Assembly: GCA_007748055.1 (NCBI GenBank)
Contig: CP036279.1
Coordinates: 2,852,001 to 2,916,000 of the forward strand
Direction of reading: 5' to 3'
DNA length: 64,000 nt
Origin: Kolteria novifilia
GTDB lineage: Bacteria; Planctomycetota; Planctomycetia; Kolteriales; Kolteriaceae
Shown here: in pieces, positions 8,276-17,726 of the stretch
Layout: each line of letters begins with the position of its first letter
Numbering within the stretch: the stretch's first letter is position 1
Program-made: the position numbers and the translations under genes
Notes under the pieces: model-generated
The model's database searches: none
Seen by the model: only the letters and a program-made list of their open reading frames with translations
Told to the model about the DNA's origin: nothing

Positions 8276-10489
8276 ATGTCGGACAATCCGTTAAGAGCGG
8301 CACGCCGACTCTTATACCGAGAGTCTCTCCGAACCACAGGTACAGGGACCGCCGTGACCGGACTCGACGTCCTCAACTTGGAATTGTCGCTGCCAGACGA
8401 ATGGCAGCTTGGCGGCGGCCGACGAGTCGTCTGGGCTCCACGGACTCCGGCTTTCCTCGACGAGCCAGGCTTCCGCGATCCCGGCAGTTATCTCGGCTAC
8501 CCCATTGATCCCGTCTTCGGCATCACCCTGCTTGACCGCGATGCCCGACCGATCCGCCTCGAACGCACCTCGCGCGAGTGGAACCCGGCCCGGCTCGAGG
8601 TCAAGTACCGTTCGCCGCAAGCGCTCGTCACCGAACAGCGGACCGTTCTGGGCCTCGATGCCTGCGTCAGCCGCTGGACGATGAGCCATGCCGCGGAGGT
8701 CTCGCGCCACTATTGGCTCGTACTATGGACCAGACGTCCCAACGCTCGCGATGGGCATCGCTTGGCCGACATCGAAGCCAACCCGCAAGGGATCTCGCTG
8801 CTCGAGACCATCGATCGCGGTCCCGATTTGCCGAGCCTCAAGTGGGGCTGCGCGCTCGGGGCGAGCTTTGACGCCGATAGCTGGTCGGTCGACGCGATTC
8901 CCTCCAGCGGGTCGCCCTCGGCGGGCCTGAACTGGGAAGCGAGTCCCTTCTACGACTTGATGGCTCCCGGCGGACTGCCCGGCCATTCCTCGCGAAGCGA
9001 CAACGGGGCAGGGGACGTCTACGTCGGTTTGGCGTATCCGTTCGAAGTCCCCCCTGGGGAGCGGCTGGTGGCGACCTTCGCCGCGGCGTTCGCTCCCGAT
9101 GTCGAACAAGCCCGCAGTCACCTCGACCGCGCTTGCGCGATGATCAACCCGATTCAACAGAGTGAGGAAGAGTGGATCAACTGGTTCGACGACGTGCCGG
9201 AGTTCACGTGTTCGGATCCGCAACTCCAGCGGCTCTACTGGTACCGCTGGGCGCAGCGGAAGATCTGGGGCGGCTACTCGACCGATGCTCCGGCCTCCGC
9301 CGATGACGAGTTTCGGATCACCGCCGAGGGGGATGACCCGGTCGGCCGGCTGATCGAGATGTCCTGGCACCACGTGCCCGACTTGGTTCACGCCGAGCTT
9401 CGTTCGCTTCTCTCGCGAAACGACGACATGCTGGCGAGTGTGTCGCTGGCGCACGCGGTTCGCCAGGTCCTCTCGCTCCAGCCCGATCTCGATTTCCTGA
9501 CGACGCTCGAGGCTCGCTTTCGACCGATCGTCCGCCGCATGCTCGAGCAGGACGATTCGGCCGAGTCCGATTCGGTCGCTATCGACGAGGTGAACGCTCC
9601 GGTACCGACCTCGCTGCAGGAGAAGGTCTTTGGGCTCGATCTGCTCAAGCTGACCTGTTGGCTGAACGAACAACTTGGTCGGGACGTCGGAAGCTTGAAG
9701 GCCGATATCCGTCGCTTCGGCGAACGGATCGTCGAGGAGCACTGGGACAAGGACGAAGCCTTCTTCGTCGATCACGTTCGTTCGAATGGCGGGACTCGCA
9801 AGGTCAAACCGGCCGCGGGCTTTCTTCCGATGCTGGTGTCGCTCGCCGATGAGGATCAGCTCTCGGTGCTGCTCGATCGGCTCTGCGACCCCGAAATGTT
9901 CTGGACGGTTCATCCGGTGCCGTCGCTGAGCCGCGACGACCGCGATTTCAATCCCGATGGTCGCTGGGACTACCTGCGGATCGATCGTCCGTATCACGGG
10001 CGTGTCTGGCCGACGCTCAACTCGCTCATCGTCGACGCGTTGGGCAAATCGATCGAGTTCCGGGCCCCGGTCGACCGGATGGTCTTGGTGGAACTCGTCG
10101 ATCGGGTGACGCGGTTGGCCTACCCGGAAGGTGACGGGGAACGTCCGGCCTTCCATGAGCACTACAACCCGCTCAATGGTCGGCCGTCGGCCTTCTTGGG
10201 ACGGTCGCACGAGGGGGGCGGATGGTTGATCGACCATCTGATCCGCTATGTCAGCGGCGTACGTCCGAGCGCCGATGGCCATCTTCTGATCGATCCGTTG
10301 CCCTTCCGGTTGCAGTGGTTCTCGTTGAGCCGATGCTTCGTGGGGGAGCACGAGATCGACGTCGCTTGGGATCACCGCGCCGGGTTGACGGTTCACATCA
10401 ACGAACGTCCTGCCGGCCACGCGCCGGTTGGCCAAGCCCTGTCGATCAAGTTGCCCGACTATTGGCCGATGCAGATCAAGGCGTCGTAG
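8276..10489 (+). CDS. glycoside hydrolase, MGH1/GH63-like (alpha/alpha)6 barrel
   Basis: This 737-residue protein has a beta-rich N-terminal half (about 1-290) and an alpha-helical C-terminal barrel. The barrel has GDDPVGRLIEMSWHHVPD, then DYLRIDRPYHGRVWPTLNS, then FHEHYNPLNGRP and a final all-beta tail. The EHYNPL.G segment and the run of WYRW / WP.LN motifs are typical of the MGH1-like and GH63 hydrolases, which cleave alpha-glucosidic bonds. No signal peptide is apparent from the ATG at 8276; the open frame extends upstream to a TTG at 8159 but would overlap the divergent gene, so the ATG is preferred. No Shine-Dalgarno is seen. The substrate is not determined. Confidence 0.75.
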   Translation: MSDNPLRAARRLLYRESLRTTGTGTAVTGLDVLNLELSLPDEWQLGGGRRVVWAPRTPAFLDEPGFRDPGSYLGYPIDPVFGITLLDRDARPIRLERTSREWNPARLEVKYRSPQALVTEQRTVLGLDACVSRWTMSHAAEVSRHYWLVLWTRRPNARDGHRLADIEANPQGISLLETIDRGPDLPSLKWGCALGASFDADSWSVDAIPSSGSPSAGLNWEASPFYDLMAPGGLPGHSSRSDNGAGDVYVGLAYPFEVPPGERLVATFAAAFAPDVEQARSHLDRACAMINPIQQSEEEWINWFDDVPEFTCSDPQLQRLYWYRWAQRKIWGGYSTDAPASADDEFRITAEGDDPVGRLIEMSWHHVPDLVHAELRSLLSRNDDMLASVSLAHAVRQVLSLQPDLDFLTTLEARFRPIVRRMLEQDDSAESDSVAIDEVNAPVPTSLQEKVFGLDLLKLTCWLNEQLGRDVGSLKADIRRFGERIVEEHWDKDEAFFVDHVRSNGGTRKVKPAAGFLPMLVSLADEDQLSVLLDRLCDPEMFWTVHPVPSLSRDDRDFNPDGRWDYLRIDRPYHGRVWPTLNSLIVDALGKSIEFRAPVDRMVLVELVDRVTRLAYPEGDGERPAFHEHYNPLNGRPSAFLGRSHEGGGWLIDHLIRYVSGVRPSADGHLLIDPLPFRLQWFSLSRCFVGEHEIDVAWDHRAGLTVHINERPAGHAPVGQALSIKLPDYWPMQIKAS

Positions 10490-10610
10490 GGCGTTTCGGT
10501 CGCGGCGATCTCGCGGCGCGCCTCGTCCACTGAGCATGTCCACGTGAAGCGTGGGCATGGCATCCAACGCGTAGCCGACGGTCTCTTGTGAGTCCAATGT
10601 CCCGCCAAGA

Positions 10611-10776
10611 CCTAGCAGCCCGTTGATCTATTCGCTGCCGGCTACGAACGGCTCTCTTGACCAATCTCGGCGTTGGAAAACCTCGACGAATCTACGGATT
10701 CGTCTGCGCTTTTCCTCCTTGATCTTGGCCAACATGGCTGGTTCTCGCCTTGGCCCGCTTAGATCAACGGACTGCT
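10611..10776. mobile_element. MITE-like element, copy A
   Basis: A 166-bp element starts CCTAGCAGCCCGTTGATCTA (10611-10630) and ends TAGATCAACGGACTGCT (10760-10776), the reverse complement of the start with one mismatch. The interior holds GACCAATCTC.GCGTT and TTGGCCAACATGG blocks found in the other copies. There is no transposase. The short length, inverted termini and multiple dispersed copies fit a miniature inverted-repeat element. Confidence 0.8.
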
Positions 10777-10959
10777 CGTGGGCCACCGAATCAGCCTACG
10801 TTCAACGACTCCATCCACTCACGATCGCCGTTGCCCGCAAGAGGTGGTGGGTCAAGACCCACGCTGCGTGCGACGCGTCCGTCGTCCCATGATCGGCGTG
10901 GCTGGTGCGAGGTGGCGTTGGGATGAAGAGCAGGGGGAAGGTGTGGGCAAGAAATGACA

Positions 10960-10985
10960 CCGGCCGGATCGAGAGATCCGGCCGG
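10960..10985 (-). terminator. hairpin terminator of the YTV protein gene
   Basis: A perfect 11-bp stem (CCGGCCGGATC with GATCCGGCCGG) closes on a GAGA tetraloop. It lies 38 bp beyond the stop of the gene ending at 11024, and on the minus strand is followed by GTGTCATTTCTT. This looks like an intrinsic terminator with a weak U-tract. Confidence 0.75.
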
Positions 10986-11023
10986 CGTGGGTTGATCAGC
11001 AGATCGACTCAGGAGTCAATCGC

Positions 11024-12817
11024 TTACTTCTTCTCCGCGTCGGGCTTGGGAGCCTTCTTGAGCTCGACAGCCGGGGCTTCGACCTTTTCAGGAGCGACCT
11101 CGACCACCTCGCTGCTGCCGCAGGAATCGCAGGTGCTGCACGAGCTGCAGGTGTCGCAAGTGTCGCAACCGCAGTCGCAGCACTTGTTCTTCTTGCACTT
11201 GGAGAGGATCCGCTTGAGGAGTCCTTCCTTCTTGCAGCAGCCGCTGCCGCAGCCATCGTCGCAGGGCTCGATCTTACCGCAGTCGTCGATGCCAGCCGCT
11301 TCGCACTCCTCGGGAGTGGCCATGCAGGCGTTGGCTTCGTCGCAGGTGACGGTCGTGATCGTGCAGACCTTGCAAGGCACCTTGACGTACTTGGTTTCCC
11401 AGACGTGGTGGTACGACTTGCAGGCGACCTTGCGGGTCGTGCAAACCGGCACCTTCTGGCAGACCGTGTACGGGACCTTCTTCCGGATGGTGTAGGGAAC
11501 CTTCTCGCAGACTTCGTAGGGCACCGTCTTGTAGACCGTGTACGGAACCTTGCGAGTGCACTCCTTCTTGACCATCTCGCAGACCTTCTCGCAGACCTTC
11601 TTGGTGCACTGGACCTTGACCATCTTGCAGACGGTGTAAGGAACCTTCTTGGTGCAGGTCTGCTTCTCGATCCGCGTGACGCAGTAAGGAACCTTCTTGG
11701 TGCGGGTTTCCTTCTCCATGCGGGTCACGCAGTAGGGGACCTTCTTGGTGATGGTCTCTTTGACCATCTTGGTCCGCTTGCAGGGAACCATCCGCGAGCA
11801 TTCCTTCTTCTCCATGATGGTGCAAGGAATGGTGCAGGTGATGGTTTTGCGACGCGTGGCCGGACGGGTCACCCAGCAGCCGGGAGCCTCGACGACCGAG
11901 CTGTCGGTCGTGCAGGAGCAGCCGCCATCGCAGCCGTCACCACACTCACCGCAACCGGCGACGCAGGACCCGCAGCAAGGATCGCACTTGACCTTGAAGA
12001 ACCGCTTCAGCTTGGCGAAGCACTTCTTCTTCTTGCAGCCACATCCCTTGTCGCAGCCGCTGTCGCAGCCGCTGTCGCAGCCGTCGCCGCAGGAGTCGCC
12101 ACAAGCGTCGCTACCGCAGTCCTCTTCCCGACGAACGGGCGGGAGGTATTCGCGGATGGTCGTCTTCTCGCAGACCTGACGGGTCTTCTGGCGATAGACA
12201 GTCTTGGGCGTGCACACCGTGTACTTCTCTTCTTTCGTGAAGCACTCGGTGACCGGCTTGCAGACCGTTTCGCAGACTTCCTTGTAGCAAGTCTCCTTGA
12301 CCGGCTTGCAGACCGTGTAGCAAACCTCCTTGTAGCACGTTTCCTTCACCGGCTTGCAGACGGTGTAGCAAACGTCCTTGTAGCAGGTTTCCTTAACGGG
12401 CTTGCAGACCGTGTAGGGAACTTCCTTCACGACCGTCTTGTAGCAGGGCTTGCAAATGGTGTAGGTCTCTTCCTTGTAGCAGGTTTGAGGGACCTTCTTG
12501 CAGCACTGACGCTTGACGGTCTTGTACGCTTTCTCGCAGACCTCTTTGTAGCAGGTCTTCGAGACGCTCTTGTAGGTCGTCTCGGTAACGTCTTTGTACG
12601 TCACCGTGCAGACCTTCTTCTTGACCTTTCTGGGACAGAGTTTGTAGACGGTCTTGCATTCTTTCTTGCAGCTGCCCAAGTCGCAGTCATCACCACAACC
12701 CGGCGCCTGCGCACAGCAGGAATGCTTGACCGAGCCGCAGTGTGCTGCCTCGGCAGTCTGCGCCGCCATCACCCCGCCCAGGAGCGCGATGAAGAGCGAC
12801 ACGTGAACTCTCGCCAT
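11024..12817 (-). CDS. cysteine-rich YTV-type cell-wall protein
   Basis: This 597-residue protein has a signal peptide (VSLFIALLGGVMAAQTAEA) and an extraordinary cysteine and lysine content. It is built from short repeats, in order: TCYKEVCYTVCKPVKE-type units (about 90-215), a CG-rich block with CGSDACGDSCGDGCDSGC (about 235-265), a second CG block, then KKVPYTVCK / TRKVPYTVY units (about 355-470), and a final CDTCDTCSSC segment before an acidic/lysine tail. KVPYTV repeats are the hallmark of the YTV domain described in planctomycetes (Rhodopirellula), whose cysteine-rich proteins are thought to build the cell envelope through disulphide links. TAAGGAG lies about 10 bp before the ATG. Monocistronic, with its own terminator. 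The long ORF on the other strand (11405-12841) is a shadow of the codon bias. Confidence 0.9.
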   Translation of the reverse strand: MARVHVSLFIALLGGVMAAQTAEAAHCGSVKHSCCAQAPGCGDDCDLGSCKKECKTVYKLCPRKVKKKVCTVTYKDVTETTYKSVSKTCYKEVCEKAYKTVKRQCCKKVPQTCYKEETYTICKPCYKTVVKEVPYTVCKPVKETCYKDVCYTVCKPVKETCYKEVCYTVCKPVKETCYKEVCETVCKPVTECFTKEEKYTVCTPKTVYRQKTRQVCEKTTIREYLPPVRREEDCGSDACGDSCGDGCDSGCDSGCDKGCGCKKKKCFAKLKRFFKVKCDPCCGSCVAGCGECGDGCDGGCSCTTDSSVVEAPGCWVTRPATRRKTITCTIPCTIMEKKECSRMVPCKRTKMVKETITKKVPYCVTRMEKETRTKKVPYCVTRIEKQTCTKKVPYTVCKMVKVQCTKKVCEKVCEMVKKECTRKVPYTVYKTVPYEVCEKVPYTIRKKVPYTVCQKVPVCTTRKVACKSYHHVWETKYVKVPCKVCTITTVTCDEANACMATPEECEAAGIDDCGKIEPCDDGCGSGCCKKEGLLKRILSKCKKNKCCDCGCDTCDTCSSCSTCDSCGSSEVVEVAPEKVEAPAVELKKAPKPDAEKK

Positions 12818-13447
12818 TTTCTTACTCTCCTTAGTCGGTAGGTCTTCCAGTCATTGGTGAGCCCGGAGACAACGCAACCGTTTCGGCTTCATTTGGCTCG
12901 ATGCCCGCTCCCCGTCTCGGCTCGCTAGTGCTGGTTTGCTTCCGTGCGATCTCATAGGTGTTCGCCTGGGAAGCGCAATGCTCGAAACTTGTATCGACGC
13001 TCCGCGCAGCTTGCATGCGTACCGACCTCGGAATCTTCCGTGCTTTCCCCGAATTGCCGAACATGTTGCGATGGTCGGTCGCAATGGATCGATCATGCCA
13101 GGAAGTAGGGCTGGGAACCTTCCACCGGAGACTTTTCCGGAAACATGAAGATAGTTTTTGCTCCTTTGCTTGCATGAGTTCGTTTCGTCCTTCGACGGAC
13201 CTCTCGTCGAGTCCCACAGCCATCGCGGCACGCCCGTCGATCCCCTCGCAGAACCGCTACAGTCGGTAGACTTCGCGACAACCTTCCCAATCGGACGCCC
13301 GAGTCGCCTCCGCGGGCGCAAGTCTTGGCGATTGGCGTTAAGTTTCCCGATTCCGCGGGTATCGTGAGAGAGGTGGAGTTTGCTCCATGTCGGGAACCTG
13401 GTGCCCCAGCGGCGGGTCCGGCGAGGAGTGGGGTTGAGGAGTGCTCG
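12818..13447. other. intergenic region, divergent promoters expected
   Basis: A 630-bp stretch separates the divergent YTV gene and the 13448 gene. Apart from the YTV ribosome-binding site (TAAGGAG near 12830) no repeat, RNA or convincing small gene is seen. The open frames crossing it have no family features and lack start signals. Confidence 0.5.
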
Positions 13448-14197
13448 ATGAATCCGATTCCGTACTGGCTTCGCGGCGTGGTGAGTCTGCTCGCGGCGGG
13501 CCATCTCGGCGCGGTCGCGGTGATGACCCTCGCGGCGCCGAGTGGACCTTGGGCCGTCGCCCAGGGTGCGGACTGGGCGACACCGCCCCAGTTGGCCCAG
13601 TTTGGCGCCGAAAAAGTCGGCCCCTATCTCGATTCGCTCAAGATGACGCACAACTACCACTTCGCGGAGAACTTCATCTCCTCGCAGCCTGACGGCGGAC
13701 CCGATGCGCGCTTTCGTGCCAAACTTCTGGATGCCGACGGCAAGACGATTGACGAACTCACGTTTCCCGATCCCAAGGCCTGGGGGACGGTGCGGCATCG
13801 CCAACGACTGCTTGCCCGAGCCCTCGCCGAGGACGAGTTGGTTGTTCCCACGGAGGGGGAGATGGTGCCCGCCGCGAATCAACGCGTCGAGCGGGTCCTC
13901 ATTTGGCAGATGGGCGAAGGGCAACGGGGAGCCGTGAAGGCCGTGCCACGACATCTGGTGCCGCGCGATCGGCCGACGCTGGGACCGTCGCGCTCCTCAA
14001 TGATCCTCGCCAGCTCCTACGCGCGTCATTTGCTTCGCCACCACGACGCCGCGGCGGTGGAAATCTCGCGGACTTCGCGCCCGTCTATTCCTCCCGATGT
14101 GCTTTTCCTGGATGGAGTGCCCCAGGAGGCGGCGTTTGACGACTCGACGGTCACCTTTGGAGAGACCCATGCCCACGACGGCACCGACGCACGCTGA
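13448..14197 (+). CDS. membrane-anchored protein of unknown function, HTTM partner
   Basis: This 249-residue protein has an N-terminal hydrophobic anchor (WLRGVVSLLAAGHLGAVAVMTLAA) and a soluble body with no recognised motif; it includes a HNYHFAENFI stretch near residue 65. The ATG at 13448 is used because the upstream extension is unconvincing. Its last 29 bases overlap the HTTM gene, so they are probably translationally coupled. The pairing is the main clue to its job; function unknown. Confidence 0.7.
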   Translation: MNPIPYWLRGVVSLLAAGHLGAVAVMTLAAPSGPWAVAQGADWATPPQLAQFGAEKVGPYLDSLKMTHNYHFAENFISSQPDGGPDARFRAKLLDADGKTIDELTFPDPKAWGTVRHRQRLLARALAEDELVVPTEGEMVPAANQRVERVLIWQMGEGQRGAVKAVPRHLVPRDRPTLGPSRSSMILASSYARHLLRHHDAAAVEISRTSRPSIPPDVLFLDGVPQEAAFDDSTVTFGETHAHDGTDAR

Positions 14198-15266
14198 ATC
14201 ATTGCCCGACGGGGCAGGTGCCCCGAGTCCGCTGGCACGACTGCTACGCGCTTGGGACAGCTTCTGGTTCACCCCCAGCGATGGGTTGGGGCTACACGTC
14301 GTCCGTGCGTGCACGGGTATCTTGCTGCTCAGTTGGCTTCTTGGATTCCTCGGACATCAAGGGGCTCTCTTCGGCATGGACGGCTGGGTCGATCGGCAGG
14401 CCTACCGGGAACTTCTCGGACTGCCTGAGGGGCCACCCGCCCCGATCGGTTGGTCGCCGATCTTTCTGGCCAGCTCGCCGTGGTTCGCGCATTTGCTCTA
14501 CGGAGGCTCGATGCTGGTGCTGGTGCTCTTCACGCTCGGCATCGCGACGCGGCTGACTTCCGTTCTGACTTGGTTGGTGGTGATCGCGTTCACCTCGAAC
14601 CCGGCTCTGAGCTACGGCGGGGATGTTCTGCTCTTAATCCTGAGCTTCTATCTCATGGTCGGCTATCTGCTCTACGGCTTGCACAGCCAACCCCGCTCGG
14701 CGCGAAACCTCCTGCTCGGAAGTCGCGATGCGGAGTTCTTCGCCCGTTGGCGTTCATCGGATGAGGGCCGAACGAAGAGCACCGCGGCGACCATCGCGCT
14801 TCGGTTGCTTCAGATCCACATCGCGATCGTCATCTTCGTCAGCGGCTTGCATAAACTGCAGATCAGCGTTTGGTGGGCGGGGCTCGCCCTTTGGTTCCCG
14901 CTCTTCCCGCCCTTTGAGACGACTCTGGAAGAGGTGCTCGCCATCAAAGAGAGTGGTCAGCCGCTACTGCTGATGTTCGCGATCAACATCGCGACCTATG
15001 CCGTGCTGGCGTGGCAGATTTGCTTCCCGTTCATGGCGTGGAAGAATGGGGCGCGGCCGCTTGTCCTTGGGGGGGCGTTCCTTGGATGGTTGGGATGTTC
15101 CTTGCTCTTCGGATTGCCCCTCTTTGGACCGGCCCTCTTGATCGGCTGTCTTAGTTTCGTCCCGGGGACGACATGGCGCCGTTGGCTCTCGCGGACGCCC
15201 ATGCCCTCGGAAACGCCGGCGGTGCCGCAGCGCGAACCGCTCGCGTCGGCCTCCGCGAGGGGATAG
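14169..15266 (+). CDS. HTTM domain protein (vitamin K-dependent carboxylase-like)
   Basis: This 365-residue polytopic protein has about eight membrane segments. It starts SLPDGAGAPSPLARLLRAWD and continues with FTPSDGLGLHVVRA..LL, WLLGFLGHQGALFG and a SPWFAHLLYGG segment, followed by TSNPALSYGGDVLL. This arrangement matches the HTTM domain, shared by vitamin K-dependent gamma-carboxylase and many bacterial membrane proteins whose substrates are mostly unknown. The start at 14169 overlaps the preceding gene by 29 bases. The bacterial proteins should not be assumed to carboxylate glutamate. Confidence 0.8.
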   Translation: MPTTAPTHAESLPDGAGAPSPLARLLRAWDSFWFTPSDGLGLHVVRACTGILLLSWLLGFLGHQGALFGMDGWVDRQAYRELLGLPEGPPAPIGWSPIFLASSPWFAHLLYGGSMLVLVLFTLGIATRLTSVLTWLVVIAFTSNPALSYGGDVLLLILSFYLMVGYLLYGLHSQPRSARNLLLGSRDAEFFARWRSSDEGRTKSTAATIALRLLQIHIAIVIFVSGLHKLQISVWWAGLALWFPLFPPFETTLEEVLAIKESGQPLLLMFAINIATYAVLAWQICFPFMAWKNGARPLVLGGAFLGWLGCSLLFGLPLFGPALLIGCLSFVPGTTWRRWLSRTPMPSETPAVPQREPLASASARG

Positions 15267-15426
15267 CGGTCGACGCGACATGGGAGCCCGGGAAGGAGTC
15301 CATGACGACCTTCCACCCACGTTGACCCTTGTCGGTGGAACGATCGAGATCAGCCGTACCCGGGGGAACCGTGTGCGCTCCGTGCCAAGTTTGCTCGTGA
15401 CATCAGTCTGCTAGGACGCTCGTGAC

Positions 15427-16554
15427 ATGACCCCGCGCGTAGCCATCGTGCTTACATTGATCGCAGGACTCGGCTGTGCACCGAGCCCGGTTCCGACCGC
15501 GCCTCCCGCGGCGGTGGAGTTGCCGGAGCAGACGACACCCGTCGTCCCAACTCCCCCCATCGCCGCCACCACCTCCGATCCCCTCAAGACGCGTATCGAG
15601 ACCGCGATCGATCTGGCACGCAGTCGGGATTTGCTGACCACCAACGCCTTCTGGACGGTCTTTCATGGCGTGCTCGCGTTTGGGCCCGGGCTCGCGCTGC
15701 GCACGCCCGACGCCGAAGAGTACGTTCCCGCTCTCGACTACATCCTCTCCGGGCGGAACGACCTCGGCCGGATTCGCGGCTTGGGGTTCATCCCGACCGA
15801 GTCGGGTCTCGACGTTCAGATGGGGCCGACTTTCATCGGGCAAGGGCACCAGGACCAGTTTGTCGCCATCTGCGCCCAGTGGGACTTGGCCCCCGATCAA
15901 CCGGTCATCGTTCACGGCAAGGCCTACACTATCATGGACTTCGTTCGCGAGATCCAGGCCCACGCCCGTCTTGGCCAGGAGCTGAGTTGGAGCATCATCG
16001 CGATCAGCCACTATGTCGGGACCGACGCCAGTTGGACCAATCGGGCGGGGGAGAAACTGACGTTCGACGACCTGGTTAGAAGTGAACTCGACGCCACGAT
16101 CGACAAAGCGGCTTGCGGCGGCACCCATCGGCTCTATGGGTTGACGCTCGCGCTCAACGAGCACCGTCGGCGCGGGGGAAAGATGACGCCTCTCTGGAAA
16201 GAGGTCGACGCCAAGGTCCGCGAGCACATCGCGTTGGCGAGGCAGTACCAAGGAGCCGACGGCAACTTCTCGACCAACTACTTTCGCGGTCCCGGGACGA
16301 CCGCCGACGCCAAGGACCGCATGAACAGCAGTGGCCACACGCTCGAATGGCTCTCGATCGCGCTCACGGACGAACAACTCCAGGAGCCCTGGATGCAGGA
16401 TGCCGCCGGCGCGATGGCGCTGATGTTCCTCGAGTACCAATCGCAGCCGATGGAGTCGGGCGCTCTCTATCACGCACTGCACGGATTGACGATCTACTAT
16501 GACCGGGTCTACGGCTTCGAACGCTTCAAGAGTGCTGTTCCAGCCAGCAAGTAG
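15427..16554 (+). CDS. predicted lipoprotein, unknown function
   Basis: This 375-residue protein begins with a lipoprotein signal peptide and lipobox LIAGLGC (C17), a proline/threonine-rich linker (about 18-50), and a mainly helical body. The body has FWTVFHGVLAFGP, DFVREIQAHARLGQELSW and GGTHRLYGLTLALNEHRRRG, which look like repeated helical pairs. This may be a toroidal fold, but no named family is recognised. It would sit on the inner face of the outer membrane or the periplasmic side of the inner membrane. MITE copy B lies about 100 bp beyond its stop. Confidence 0.7.
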   Translation: MTPRVAIVLTLIAGLGCAPSPVPTAPPAAVELPEQTTPVVPTPPIAATTSDPLKTRIETAIDLARSRDLLTTNAFWTVFHGVLAFGPGLALRTPDAEEYVPALDYILSGRNDLGRIRGLGFIPTESGLDVQMGPTFIGQGHQDQFVAICAQWDLAPDQPVIVHGKAYTIMDFVREIQAHARLGQELSWSIIAISHYVGTDASWTNRAGEKLTFDDLVRSELDATIDKAACGGTHRLYGLTLALNEHRRRGGKMTPLWKEVDAKVREHIALARQYQGADGNFSTNYFRGPGTTADAKDRMNSSGHTLEWLSIALTDEQLQEPWMQDAAGAMALMFLEYQSQPMESGALYHALHGLTIYYDRVYGFERFKSAVPASK

Positions 16555-16657
16555 CGCGGTCACCCGATCGCGGCGGATTCGTGCGACGAAGAGACGTCCA
16601 CCGCAAGCCCACGGCGTTGTCCAGCGGACATGAGACTACAGGTTCTGGTCCCACCCA

Positions 16658-16784
16658 ACAGCCCGTTGATCTATTCGCTGCCGGCTCCGAACGGCCCTTT
16701 TGACCAATCTCCGCGTTGACGAAACTCGACCTTGGCCAACATGGCTCGTTCTCGCCTTGGCCCCGCTTGAATTTGCGGACTGCC
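16658..16784. mobile_element. MITE-like element, copy B (internally deleted)
   Basis: The left end ACAGCCCGTTGATCTATTCG matches copy A, as do the GACCAATCTCCGCGTTGAC and TTGGCCAACATGG blocks. About 40 bp of the interior is missing, and the right terminus (GCGGACTGCC) has lost most of the GATCAAC arm. It is a decayed copy between 16554 and the convergent gene ending at 16872. Confidence 0.7.
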
Positions 16785-16871
16785 AAAGCCTGCGTTGGTG
16801 TCGACCCAACCTTTTGACACTGGCCGACAAGCAGCCCCAGTGGTACCCCGAAATTTAGAAGGACCAGGGCA

Positions 16872-17621
16872 CTACGGGAGTGGTTTGCGGAAGAGATCAT
16901 CGTCGACGTCGACATCGTGAGTGATTCGGTCGAAGGTCACGGTCGCGAACGGGGTGCCGTTGACCGAGATCGTCATCGAGGTCGGAACCGGAATGCCATC
17001 GACCTCCTCGTAGCCACTCAGGGCGATGGTGTGCGGAACCGTCGCGCCTCCCAGTTCCCGCTCGTATCTCATTCGCCCGAGCAGATACGTGTCGCGGTCA
17101 ATGTATAGGGTGTGGTTTTTCCCCGGCAGCGGGCTTTCGTCCTCGAACGTCGCCTTGAGGACGTGGTACTTCCAGCCATCGATCTCCTCGTCGCCCTCGT
17201 GGGTGAACTCGCCTTTCTCGATCATCTCCAGTCCGCTATGAAAGCGAGCGTCCTTGAGTTCGTAGTTGAGGTTGTCGCCCTCGATCGACTGCACCTGGTT
17301 CCCCGCGAACCGTTGCCAAGCCTCTTGCCCATCGGTTCCTTTTTCGACGATGAGCTGGGTGTCGTCCATGACGAGCAAGTGCTTCTTGTCGGGAGCCTTT
17401 TGGATGACGGTGATCTTCCAGAGCGTCCCGACTTGGTTGAGCATCGCCGTCCCTTCGGACTTGCGCGTCGTGAGTTTCTTCTGGGCCTCGACGCCGCCGA
17501 TCGCCTCGAGGTGCTTCGCGATGATCGTCCTAGCGGTCGGGTCGGGCTCGGCAGCGCCGGCGCTGGGCCCTCCGAAGAACCCGAACGTGGTGGCGAGGGC
17601 GATGAGTCGTGCGGTTCGCAT
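16872..17621 (-). CDS. LolA-like periplasmic protein
   Basis: This 249-residue protein has a signal peptide (RLIALATTFGFFGGPSAGA) followed by an all-beta body: HLEAIGGVEAQKKLTTRKSEG, TWKI-type strands, a DRDTYLLGRMRYE strand pair and a VPHTIALSGYEEVDGIPVP segment. The outer-membrane lipoprotein-sorting (LolA/LolB-like) fold has this pattern of a helix and a half-barrel. It probably binds a lipid or lipoprotein. The upstream 13 residues are ignored because the ATG at 17621 directly precedes the signal peptide. It stands alone in its orientation. Assignment is by fold pattern only. Confidence 0.6.
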   Translation of the reverse strand: MRTARLIALATTFGFFGGPSAGAAEPDPTARTIIAKHLEAIGGVEAQKKLTTRKSEGTAMLNQVGTLWKITVIQKAPDKKHLLVMDDTQLIVEKGTDGQEAWQRFAGNQVQSIEGDNLNYELKDARFHSGLEMIEKGEFTHEGDEEIDGWKYHVLKATFEDESPLPGKNHTLYIDRDTYLLGRMRYERELGGATVPHTIALSGYEEVDGIPVPTSMTISVNGTPFATVTFDRITHDVDVDDDLFRKPLP

Positions 17622-17726
17622 TGCTTCGGTTCCCTTTCCCAACAAGACAATCGGCGCCATCCCAATAGCGACGACCGCGAGTATAGCAGGTCTCTGCTCT
17701 CGTTTCGGCGGCTACCCGCGACCGAA

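Noticed and set aside
11405-12841. 478-residue ORF opposite the YTV gene
   Set aside because: Repetitive antisense frame of a Cys-rich repeat; no independent signal.
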